DNA of 7,066 nt from Acidobacteriaceae bacterium (GCA_019245255.1 JAFARV010000412.1:1-7066); one strand, 5' to 3'; shown: positions 1 to 6,624, counted from the first letter of the stretch. The notes: generated from the letters alone by a model not told the origin. Translations and numbers: made by a program.

Positions 1-1
1 T

Positions 2-466
2 CCAATGCCAAAGGCTGCGCATACACTGATCCTTGACGAATTAGTCGCAATCCTAAGCAGCCAGCTGCCCTCGATCGCAAGCAACGAACGGGTCCGGTTA
101 ATGCGCGAAGCCGGGTGGAAATTCCATATTCAAGCAAGCGGGGCCGATAGCGTGCCCGGCCCGGATCTCATGGTTGTTCGAGAGGACGACGCAAGATCCG
201 CCGCAAAGAATAACCGATGGTACGAAGGCGTGCCGTTACTCGTCATCGAAGTAATCTCTCCATCTGAGCGAAGATCGCGCCGGCTTCAGAAGATCGGCTT
301 GTATCTCGAAATGGGTGTGCCTCACGTCGTGGAGGTTGACTATACTCGACGCGTTGTCAAAGTCCACAAACCGGATGCTGACGAGGTTGCTGTCTATGGC
401 GACGGCGACCAAATGACTGACCCCTTCCGTGCAACGATTCGCGAGATCTTCACAGTGCTCGACTGA
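2..466 (+). CDS. Uma2 family (DUF820) putative endonuclease-fold protein, 5' end outside window
   Basis: Uma2 proteins have a PD-(D/E)XK restriction-endonuclease fold; most have no known function. Residues counted from the first Met (base 5): P53-D54 in 'GPDLMVV' matches the family's 'PD' acidic site, and E82 in 'LLVIEVISPS' followed by R/K-rich residues, K96 and 'YLEMGVPHVVEVD' matches the typical E-V-x-SPS ... K...Y..xGV..Y/VVD block. The frame stays open to the left edge, and the family normally has about 20-40 residues before the 'P.P.H..L...L...L' helix seen here at residues 2-21, so the true start is probably upstream and the ATG at 5 may be internal. The next gene starts 5 bases after the stop, so they are probably co-transcribed, though a functional link is not implied. 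Family assignment is fairly sure; biochemical role is unknown. Confidence 0.8.
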   Translation, partial: PMPKAAHTLILDELVAILSSQLPSIASNERVRLMREAGWKFHIQASGADSVPGPDLMVVREDDARSAAKNNRWYEGVPLLVIEVISPSERRSRRLQKIGLYLEMGVPHVVEVDYTRRVVKVHKPDADEVAVYGDGDQMTDPFRATIREIFTVLD

Positions 467-471
467 CGTAC

Positions 472-1128
472 GTGCGCGTAATCGTTCAAATTTCACTGGA
501 TTACACGGAACTGTCCGCTGCTCTCCACGCAGCAGAAATAGCCATGCGTGCCGGGGTCGATTGGCTTGAAGCGGGTACACCGCTGATCCTCTCTGAGGGC
601 ACGCGCGCCGTCCGCGAACTGCGCGCGCACTTTCCGGAGGCGCCGATCGTGGCGGACATCAAATGCATGGACGGCGGCTACCTCGAAACGGAGCTCATGG
701 CGAAGGCAGGCGCGAACATGGTAGTTGTCATGGGCCAGGCGCATGCCGAAACCATTGAGGTCGCAGCGATGGCGGCCCGCGATTTCGGGGTAAAAATCAT
801 GGGCGATAACATGAACATGCCGGACCCCATCGCCGGAGCAAAGCGCCTTCAGGAGCTCGGCTGCGATTACATCGTTCATCACATCGGCTACGACATGAGA
901 AATCTAAGCCGCAAACGCGGGCAGCATGCGCCAACGCCGCTCGATCAACTGCAAGAACTCGTCAACGCCGTTTCAATTCCGGTGCAGGCCGTTGGCGGAC
1001 TGACCATCGAACAGGCCGTAGCTACGCCCAAATACGGCGCATCGTTGGTCGTTATCGGCGCGCCTCTTCTTTCGGGCGATCTGGACGCAACCTTGCGGCA
1101 GATCTGTGAAAGGGTGCACGCAACATGA
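472..1128 (+). CDS. OMP-decarboxylase superfamily enzyme, 3-hexulose-6-phosphate synthase / 3-keto-L-gulonate-6-phosphate decarboxylase type
   Basis: A complete single-domain (beta/alpha)8 barrel of 218 aa, the normal length for this family, likely cytoplasmic. Family members either condense formaldehyde with ribulose 5-phosphate (HPS) or decarboxylate 3-keto-L-gulonate 6-phosphate (KGPDC), both through a Mg-stabilised enediolate. Visible signatures: D10, E33 in 'WLEAGTPLI', the D62-x-K64-x-x-D67 motif 'DIKCMD', D112, H136 in 'VHHIGYD', and phosphate-binding loops 'AVGGL' (173-177) and 'VIGAPL' (194-199). The positions coincide with the usual KGPDC numbering, which supports the GTG start at 472. 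No Shine-Dalgarno is evident. Residue 112 is Asp, as in HPS (KGPDC has Glu), and Gly139 replaces the Arg139 of KGPDC, so the sequence leans toward HPS but is not a textbook member. The usual HPS partner isomerase is not in the window. The gene overlaps the next by 4 bases. Superfamily is sure; substrate is not. Confidence 0.85.
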   Translation: MRVIVQISLDYTELSAALHAAEIAMRAGVDWLEAGTPLILSEGTRAVRELRAHFPEAPIVADIKCMDGGYLETELMAKAGANMVVVMGQAHAETIEVAAMAARDFGVKIMGDNMNMPDPIAGAKRLQELGCDYIVHHIGYDMRNLSRKRGQHAPTPLDQLQELVNAVSIPVQAVGGLTIEQAVATPKYGASLVVIGAPLLSGDLDATLRQICERVHAT

Positions 1129-2156
1129 ACATGCCCGCTCTCGTTAATTATGCCCGCGAACCCTTCTCGGTCGAGCTCAGAGAAGTTCCGATTCCCGAGA
1201 TCAGTGACACCGACGTATTGGTTCGCGTGGGCGCGGCGAGCATATGCGGCAGCGATCTGCACCAATGGCACGGCTCGCATGGTTGGGCTGTCAACTATCC
1301 GTGCATCCTCGGCCACGAGTTCTCCGGTACGGTTGCTCGCACCGGCGGCGCAGTCAAAGCATTCAAAGAAGGGGATCGCGTGGTGAGCGAAACGGCGGCC
1401 GTTATCGATGAGGCCTCTCCGATGAGCCGCGCGGGCTTGTACAATCTCGACCCGGCAAGACGCGGCTTCGGCTATGGAGTGAATGGCGCCATGACCATGT
1501 ACGTTCGTGTCCCGGAGCGCTGTCTGCACCGCATTCCCGATTCCCTGCCCTTCCACAAAGCCGCGCTCACCGAACCCTGCTGTGTTGCGTACAACGCTGT
1601 TTGCGTGAACGGCCGCGTCCGGCCCGGCGACTCGGTCCTTGTTCTCGGTCCTGGACCCATCGGTCTCCTTTGCGCGATGATGGCGAAGCTCAGCGGTGCA
1701 GGCAAGGTGATTGTCGCCGGATTACCTGCCGATGCCTTCAGGCTCGAAGCCGCCCGTCAGTTGGGAGCCGACGTGACCCTCACGGAGAAACCCGTCGACT
1801 ATATCTCACAACTCGGCGACCGGCTTGGCGTTGATACCGTAGTGGATGCTGCCGGCGTTTCGGCAACCCTGAAAACAGCCATGGACGCGGTTCGTCCCGC
1901 TGGCCAGATCATCAAAGTCGGATGGGGCCCGCAACCCCTCGGGTTCAGCATCGATCCCATCGTTCAGAAAAATGTCACTCTGACCGGTAGTTTTTCCCAC
2001 AACTGGCCCGTCTGGGAACGAGTCATTTCCATGATCAGCTCGGGCCAGATCAACCTTGATCCGGTCATTAGCAGAGTATGTGACTTACAGCACTGGGCAG
2101 AATGCTTCGAAAAAATGCATTCCGGCGAATACGTCAAAGCCGTGCTGACAAGTTAG
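1125..2156 (+). CDS. Medium-chain zinc-type dehydrogenase (sorbitol/threonine dehydrogenase-like)
   Basis: 343 aa, full length for NAD(P)-dependent medium-chain alcohol dehydrogenases. The GroES-like catalytic domain (about 1-150 and 290-343) has the catalytic zinc ligands: C41 in 'ICGSDLH', H64-E65 in 'LGHEFSG', and E150 in 'LTEPCCVAYNAV'. The Rossmann domain (about 151-290) has the G-x-G-x-x-G turn 'GPGPIG' at 175-180. The lobe that usually holds a second, structural zinc keeps the exact spacing, but the four cysteine positions are D95, S98, S101 and D109, so structural zinc is probably absent. 'AGLYNLDP' and 'GFGYGVNGAM' mark this as a polyol/sugar dehydrogenase relative that likely interconverts a secondary alcohol and a ketone. 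The start ATG overlaps the upstream stop as ATGA, suggesting translational coupling; an AAAGGG lies about 10 bases upstream. An in-frame ATG at 1131 is an alternative. Substrate not determined. Confidence 0.9.
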   Translation: MNMPALVNYAREPFSVELREVPIPEISDTDVLVRVGAASICGSDLHQWHGSHGWAVNYPCILGHEFSGTVARTGGAVKAFKEGDRVVSETAAVIDEASPMSRAGLYNLDPARRGFGYGVNGAMTMYVRVPERCLHRIPDSLPFHKAALTEPCCVAYNAVCVNGRVRPGDSVLVLGPGPIGLLCAMMAKLSGAGKVIVAGLPADAFRLEAARQLGADVTLTEKPVDYISQLGDRLGVDTVVDAAGVSATLKTAMDAVRPAGQIIKVGWGPQPLGFSIDPIVQKNVTLTGSFSHNWPVWERVISMISSGQINLDPVISRVCDLQHWAECFEKMHSGEYVKAVLTS

Positions 2157-2235
2157 TTCGTTCGCACTCGTCAATTTACGGGCTGAGTAACTGAACCTGT
2201 AACTCCCGGGTCCATCAGATGCGCTTTCATTTGAA

Positions 2236-3222
2236 ATGGCAGACACGGGACAGATTCCACGAAGACAATTCGGCAAGACTGATGCGCAGCTTTCTGCGCT
2301 CGGTTTAGGCGGCCATCACCTCGGCGATGCTCAGGACCTCGAGACTGCAAAGCGCATTGTCGACCGCGCGATCGATGCCGGAGTGAACTTCTTCGACAAT
2401 TGCTGGGAGTATCATCGCGGCAAGTCGGAAGTATGGATGGGCGAGTGCCTCAAAGGCAAGCGCCAGCAGGTCTTCCTCATGACGAAGGTATGCACCCACG
2501 GCCGTGACAAGGACCTCGCGCTGAAAATGCTGAACGAGTCGCTGAACCGTTTGCAAACTGATCATCTGGATCTCTGGCAGATTCACGGCGTCAGCTTCGA
2601 GAACGACCCGGAACTGTTCATACGGCCGAACGGCGCCGCCGAAGCCTTAACTCAGGCGAAGAAGGAAGGCAAAGTTCGCTTCGTTGGGTTTACCGGACAC
2701 AAGGACCCCAAAATTCATTTAGCCATGCTGAACACAGGCTTCCCGTTCGATGCGGTCCAAATGCCTCTGAATCCGTTTGACTGCACATTCCGAAGCTTTG
2801 AGCAGCAGGTCTTGCCGGAGCTCCAGAAACGCGGCATTGCAGCACTTGGCATGAAGCCGCTGGGAGGCTTTGCGCCAGCCATCAAGGAAGGCGTGGTTAC
2901 GGCCGAAGAATCGCTGCGCTATGCCATGAGCCTTCCCGTCGCCACAACCATTACCGGTATAGAAAAGATGGACGTCCTCGAGCAGAACCTGAAGATCGCT
3001 CAAGGGTTCACACCGATGTCGGAGCAGCAGATGAACGAACTGCGCAATCGCGGCCGCCAGTTCGCCGACGGGCGCTTCGAGATGTACAAGGTCTCGTTGA
3101 AATACGACAATCCGGAGGCGCGTCTCACCCACGATTTTCCTCTCGATATGCAGCAGAAGGAAGTGAAGGAAATGATGCAAGCCACGGAAAACACCGGCAA
3201 GCCGTTTCCTCCTGCAAAGTGA
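2236..3222 (+). CDS. Aldo/keto reductase, cytoplasmic paralog
   Basis: 328 aa, a (beta/alpha)8 aldo/keto reductase using NAD(P)H to reduce or oxidise carbonyl/alcohol substrates. The catalytic tetrad is complete: D54 and Y59 in 'NFFDNCWEYH', K84 in 'LMTKVCTHG', H117 in 'LWQIHGVS'. The cofactor-binding C-terminal segment is around 230-252 ('SLPVATTITGIEKMDVLEQN'). The sequence style ('VGFTGHKDPKIH') resembles the COG1453-type predicted reductases, but without the C-terminal cysteine cluster some of those carry. No signal peptide is seen, so it is likely cytoplasmic. It has a 38-residue charged tail (291-328) not matched in its neighbour. The 79 bases upstream hold no clear promoter or Shine-Dalgarno; ATG 2236 is chosen because residues 8 onward fit the family start. 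It ends two bases before the ATG of the next gene, a clear paralog. Substrate unknown. Confidence 0.9.
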   Translation: MADTGQIPRRQFGKTDAQLSALGLGGHHLGDAQDLETAKRIVDRAIDAGVNFFDNCWEYHRGKSEVWMGECLKGKRQQVFLMTKVCTHGRDKDLALKMLNESLNRLQTDHLDLWQIHGVSFENDPELFIRPNGAAEALTQAKKEGKVRFVGFTGHKDPKIHLAMLNTGFPFDAVQMPLNPFDCTFRSFEQQVLPELQKRGIAALGMKPLGGFAPAIKEGVVTAEESLRYAMSLPVATTITGIEKMDVLEQNLKIAQGFTPMSEQQMNELRNRGRQFADGRFEMYKVSLKYDNPEARLTHDFPLDMQQKEVKEMMQATENTGKPFPPAK

Positions 3223-3224
3223 GC

Positions 3225-4265
3225 ATGAAGCAAGAAGGCGGGAGCCGCCGCACATTCATCAGAGGCGCCGCATGGCTCGGTGCGGCCATCACGTCCGGCA
3301 ACGCCAACGCGAGTAGGACTGGAGCTTCAATGGCACCATCAAATGGAAGCATTCCGCGCAGACGGTTAGGCAAGAGCGATATCGAGGTCTCGATCCTCGG
3401 CGTCGGTGGCTACCACATCGGCTCGGCCGAATCACAGGACGCGGCGAAACAGATCGTTCAAGGCGCGCTCGATGCCGGACTCAACTTCTTCGATAACGCG
3501 TGGGAATACCACGACGGTCAGAGCGAAGAATGGCTCGGCGCCGCATTGGCAGGACGGCGCAAAGAAGCTGTCCTGATGACGAAAGTGTGCACACATGGCC
3601 GCGGCAAACGAACGGCCATGCAACAGCTAGAGGAATCGCTACGCAGGCTCAAGACGGACCACCTGGACGTCTGGCAGATCCACGAAGTCATCTACGAAAG
3701 CGACCCCGATCTGATCTTTGCTCCGGGCGGCGCTGCGGAAGCCTTACTCGACGCCAAGAAGCAGGGCAAGGTGCGCCTGGTCGGCTTTACGGGCCACAAG
3801 GACCCTGCGATTCACTTACGAATGCTGAAGCACGGATTCCCCTTCGATACGGTACAGATGCCCCTGAATCCCTTCGATGGTACGTTCCGAAGTTTCGCCG
3901 AGCAGGTATTGCCGGAAGCGAATCGCCAAGGCATCGGAGTGCTCGGCATGAAGAGCCTCGGCGGCAGCGGCGAAATGGTAAAGAAGGGCGCTGTCACTGT
4001 AGCCGAGGCCCTGCGCTACGCCATGAGCCTGCCTGTCGCGGTCACGATCAGCGGTATCAACTCGCCCCAAATCCTCGAGCAGAACCTGGCGATCGTTCGC
4101 AACTTCCAGCCGATGTCTGAATCCGAAATGGCCGAATTAAGAAATCGCTGCAAGCCTGAGGCGGCCGACGGTCACCTCGAGCTCTTCAAAACCACGCTCA
4201 AGTACGATGGCGCAATCGGCCGCCAGCAGCACGGCTATCCGGATGTCGAAAAACTGCCTGCGTAA
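3225..4265 (+). CDS. Aldo/keto reductase with twin-arginine (Tat) signal peptide
   Basis: 346 aa from ATG 3225. A GTG at 3219, overlapping the previous stop as GTGA, would add two residues and is a real alternative. The N-terminus carries a Tat signal: 'SRRTFIR', then a short apolar stretch, then an A-N-A motif fitting cleavage after residue 29. The mature part is an aldo/keto reductase with a complete tetrad: D90 and Y95 ('NFFDNAWEYH'), K120 ('LMTKVCTHG'), H153 ('WQIHEV'). It aligns with the upstream reductase over nearly the whole barrel with a one-residue gap near the end; in the 50-residue block starting 'KVRLVGFTGH' 41 positions are identical. Tat substrates are exported folded, often with bound cofactor, so this enzyme may act in the periplasm with a tightly held nicotinamide (inference). 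It is the last plus-strand gene, ending 6 bases from the end of convergent frr. Confidence 0.9.
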   Translation: MKQEGGSRRTFIRGAAWLGAAITSGNANASRTGASMAPSNGSIPRRRLGKSDIEVSILGVGGYHIGSAESQDAAKQIVQGALDAGLNFFDNAWEYHDGQSEEWLGAALAGRRKEAVLMTKVCTHGRGKRTAMQQLEESLRRLKTDHLDVWQIHEVIYESDPDLIFAPGGAAEALLDAKKQGKVRLVGFTGHKDPAIHLRMLKHGFPFDTVQMPLNPFDGTFRSFAEQVLPEANRQGIGVLGMKSLGGSGEMVKKGAVTVAEALRYAMSLPVAVTISGINSPQILEQNLAIVRNFQPMSESEMAELRNRCKPEAADGHLELFKTTLKYDGAIGRQQHGYPDVEKLPA

Positions 4266-4271
4266 CCGGAA

Positions 4272-4880
4272 TTACTTGAACTCGAGGATCTCTTTCTCCT
4301 TAGCCTTCGCGGCTTGATCGAGCTTTGCGATCTGTCCGTCGGTCAACTTCTGAATTCCTTCGAGCGCCTGCTTCTCATCGTCTTCGCTGATCAGCTTGTC
4401 TTTGAGGAGTCGCTTTAGACCATCGTTGGCATCGCGCCGAATGTTACGCATGACAACACGCCGTTCCTCGGCAAGGTGACTCAGTTTCTTGGCCAACTCC
4501 CGGCGGCGTTCTTGCGTCAGGGCCGGAATCGGGATGCGCACGATCTTTCCATCATTCGACGGATTGAGCCCGAGATCAGAATCCCGTATGGCCTTTTCGA
4601 TCCCTTTAATCATCGAAGGATCAAACGGCTGAGCCGTGATCATGGCCGGCTCGGGCACATGCAACTGTGCCACCTGGTTTAGCGGAGTCGGACTCCCGTA
4701 GTAATCGACGCGGATACTGTCGAGGAGAGAAATGGATGCGCGCCCCGTCCGGATCGTGGTCATCTCGTGCTGAAGGTCTGTGAGGACCTTGTCCATCCGG
4801 GTGCGCGCGCTCGCTTCCACTTCCTTTGCATTTTTGAATGCGTGGCTGCTACTCGCAGGTACTTCTTTTTCTTGTTTCAT
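4272..4880 (-). CDS. frr: Ribosome recycling factor
   Basis: 202 aa. RRF works with EF-G to split post-termination ribosomes into subunits in the cytoplasm. Family hallmarks: 'TIRTGRAS' (42-49) in the helical domain, 'YYGSPTPLNQVA' (60-71) entering the small beta domain, 'AIRDSDLGLNPSNDG' (97-111), 'PALTQERRREL' (119-129), and 'RNIRRDAND' (145-153). The usual protein is about 185 aa with the TGRAS motif near residue 29; here it sits about 16 residues later because of a polar N-terminal leader rich in Lys/Glu/Ser. No good internal ATG would remove that leader without cutting helix 1, so the extension looks real, with some start uncertainty. It lies 15 bases after the pyrH stop and is the last gene of the rpsB-tsf-pyrH-frr cluster. 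Confidence 0.97.
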   Translation of the reverse strand: MKQEKEVPASSSHAFKNAKEVEASARTRMDKVLTDLQHEMTTIRTGRASISLLDSIRVDYYGSPTPLNQVAQLHVPEPAMITAQPFDPSMIKGIEKAIRDSDLGLNPSNDGKIVRIPIPALTQERRRELAKKLSHLAEERRVVMRNIRRDANDGLKRLLKDKLISEDDEKQALEGIQKLTDGQIAKLDQAAKAKEKEILEFK

Positions 4881-4895
4881 AGTTCCCGTTGCGGG

Positions 4896-5603
4896 CTAGC
4901 GAATCATAGTTCCGATGGATTCGCCCTGCGCCATTCGCATTATATTTCCGTGCGCGCGTAAATTGAAGACGATGACCGGCACGCGATTATCGCGGCACAT
5001 CGCGACTGCAGAAGCGTCCATAACGCCAAGCGCCTTTGACAACACTTCCGTGTAACTGACCTCCGGGTATTTGATGGCGTCGGGAAACTTCTTCGGATCT
5101 TTGTCGTAGACGCCGTCAACGCTGGTTGCCTTCGCGATGATTTCGGCGTGAATCTCGAGGCCCCTAAGCGCCGCGGCGGTATCGGTTGAGAAGTACGGAT
5201 TCGAGGTGCCCGCAGCAAAAACCACTACACGTCCCTTTTCAAGATGCCGGATGGCGCGCCGCCGGATATAGGGCTCGGCCACTTGGTGCATCTCGATCGC
5301 GGTCATCACGCGCGTCGGCAGGGCTTGCCGTTCGAGCGCGTCCTGAAACGCCAGTCCGTTGATCACCGTGGCAAGCATGCCCATGTGATCGGCAGTCACG
5401 CGATCCATCTGCCGCGCTGCCCCGGCCACGCCGCGAAAGATGTTGCCGCCGCCGAGGACGAGCCCGATCTGAACTCCCGTCCGGGCGACCTCGGCGACCT
5501 CTGACGCCAAGGCGGCAACGCGCTCGGGATCGAGCCCGAAAGATTGCGATCCCGCGAGCGCCTCGCCGCTGATCTTCAGCAGAATACGTCCGTACTGAGC
5601 CAT
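4896..5603 (-). CDS. pyrH: UMP kinase (uridylate kinase)
   Basis: 235 aa, normal length. This is the bacterial hexameric UMP kinase of the amino-acid-kinase fold, converting UMP + ATP to UDP in pyrimidine nucleotide synthesis (cytoplasm); in other bacteria it is controlled by UTP and GTP. Motifs: 'RILLKISGEAL' (6-16) with K10 at the phosphate site, the glycine loop 'GGGNIFRG' (51-58), 'ADHMGMLATVINGLAFQDAL' (71-90), the 'GTSNPYFSTDTAAALRG' region (132-148) that contacts UMP, and 'KATSVDGVYDKDPKK' (158-172) for ATP/metal. The start ATG at 5603 gives the standard N-terminus 'MAQYGRILLK'. No Shine-Dalgarno is obvious; a short inverted repeat occupies that position. It is 43 bases after the tsf stop and 15 bases before the frr start, within one operon. 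Confidence 0.97.
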   Translation of the reverse strand: MAQYGRILLKISGEALAGSQSFGLDPERVAALASEVAEVARTGVQIGLVLGGGNIFRGVAGAARQMDRVTADHMGMLATVINGLAFQDALERQALPTRVMTAIEMHQVAEPYIRRRAIRHLEKGRVVVFAAGTSNPYFSTDTAAALRGLEIHAEIIAKATSVDGVYDKDPKKFPDAIKYPEVSYTEVLSKALGVMDASAVAMCRDNRVPVIVFNLRAHGNIMRMAQGESIGTMIR

Positions 5604-5621
5604 GGGTTTGCTTTGTAACCC
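5604..5621 (-). promoter_or_regulatory. Short inverted repeat just upstream of the pyrH start
   Basis: In the mRNA sense (minus strand) the 18 bases directly before the pyrH ATG read GGGTT-ACAAAGCA-AACCC, a 5-bp arm with an 8-base loop. It occupies the place where a ribosome binding site would normally be, and no purine-rich Shine-Dalgarno is visible there. It could reduce or modulate initiation, or simply be chance; five base pairs is short. Its role is inference. Confidence 0.25.
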
Positions 5622-5646
5622 GTCGCTTACGCTCCGGGCTTGGGCT

Positions 5647-6624
5647 CTATGCCGTTACCGGAAGCGGGCTTTCCTGCACACCAGCAACGTCGCCAGCGTC
5701 ACCGACCTTGTATCGCACAAATCGGCTGACTGTGACGGTATCGTTCAGCTTGCCCGCCGTATTCTTCACCAGTTCCGCAACCGACACGGTGTTGTCGCGG
5801 ATGAACGGCTGCTCGAGAAGGCAAATCTCTTCATAGAACTTCCCAAGACGGCCTTCGATGATCTTGTCGAGCATCTTCTCGGGTTTGCCTTCGCCGCGAG
5901 CACGCTCCTTCTGGATGTCACGCTCTTTGTTCAACAGATCGGCTGGGACATTCTCTTTGCTGACGCACTGCGGATTCGCCGCCGCGACCTGCATCGCGAT
6001 ATCGTGCACCAGCTTCTGAAATTCCTCATTCTGCCCGGTCGCCGCCGAATTGGTATGCGCTTCGAGCAACACACCGATCTGACTGCCGGTATGGACGTAG
6101 TGCCCGACGACACCGCTGCCGGCCACTTCGAACAGAACGAAGCGGGAGACGTTGATGTTCTCGCCCAGCTTGGCGATCTTTTCTTTGACGATTTCGCCGA
6201 CAGTCGTGCCGGCGTTTTTCGCAAATTTCTGCTCGTAAAGAGCTTCGTGCTGCTTGAAGTTTGCGCGCTCCGCTTCCGTAACGTCGTCGACGCGCACAGC
6301 TTTGGGCTTTGTTTCCGCGATGTGTGCCGCGATATCCGCCGCCAGGCTTTGAAAATCTTCGGTGCGAGCAACAAAGTCGGACTCGCAGTTCACTTCGACA
6401 AGCACGCCCAGCTTGCCGCCCGAATTCACATGGGCCGCAATGAGGCCCTGCTTGGTGGAACGCGCTTCTTTCTTCACCGCCGATGCGATGCCCTGCTTCC
6501 GCAGATAGATCTCGGCCTCTTCCAGATTGCCGTTCGTCGCAACCAGAGCCTTCTTACACTCCATCATTCCCGCGCCAGTCCTGTCGCGGAGCTGTTTTAC
6601 CAATTGTGCGCTAATCTCAGGCAT
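5647..6624 (-). CDS. tsf: Elongation factor Ts
   Basis: 325 aa. EF-Ts is the guanine-nucleotide exchange factor that recycles EF-Tu-GDP in the cytoplasm. The N-terminal UBA-like domain (1-55) has 'LVKQLRDRTGAGMMECKKAL'; then 'VNCESDFVAR' (78-87), the EF-Tu-contacting TDFV-type motif with Ser in place of Thr; then two dimerisation subdomains (about 60-190 and 190-310), with 'NINVSRFV' and 'KPEKMLDKIIEGRLGKFYEE' typical of the family. The frame is open further upstream, but ATG 6624 is chosen because it begins the standard 'MPEISAQLVKQLR' and has the purine-rich GGAAGAGGG just before it; the longer reading would translate the intergenic hairpin. It is longer than the 283-aa E. coli protein, partly through residues around 191-200. 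It follows rpsB by 94 bases and precedes pyrH by 43. Confidence 0.97.
   Translation of the reverse strand: MPEISAQLVKQLRDRTGAGMMECKKALVATNGNLEEAEIYLRKQGIASAVKKEARSTKQGLIAAHVNSGGKLGVLVEVNCESDFVARTEDFQSLAADIAAHIAETKPKAVRVDDVTEAERANFKQHEALYEQKFAKNAGTTVGEIVKEKIAKLGENINVSRFVLFEVAGSGVVGHYVHTGSQIGVLLEAHTNSAATGQNEEFQKLVHDIAMQVAAANPQCVSKENVPADLLNKERDIQKERARGEGKPEKMLDKIIEGRLGKFYEEICLLEQPFIRDNTVSVAELVKNTAGKLNDTVTVSRFVRYKVGDAGDVAGVQESPLPVTA

Noticed and set aside
945..1556. A 203-codon minus-strand open frame across the junction of the barrel enzyme and the dehydrogenase
   Set aside because: Antisense to two well-supported genes and without family features.
2157..2235. Possible promoter or terminator in the 79-base gap before the first aldo/keto reductase
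   Set aside because: No convincing -35/-10 pair; the only inverted match (GAGT/ACTC) is 4 bp with no T run.
2719..3255. A 178-codon minus-strand open frame over the first aldo/keto reductase
   Set aside because: His/Leu/Arg-rich antisense translation with no recognisable motifs.
3500..4120. A 206-codon open frame in another plus-strand frame inside the Tat aldo/keto reductase
   Set aside because: Arg/Pro/Gly-rich out-of-frame translation with no domain; the overlapping reductase is intact.
4302..4314. Small AGCC-TTCGC-GGCT stem inside frr as a terminator for the plus-strand operon
   Set aside because: Only 4 bp, inside coding sequence and without a following T run.
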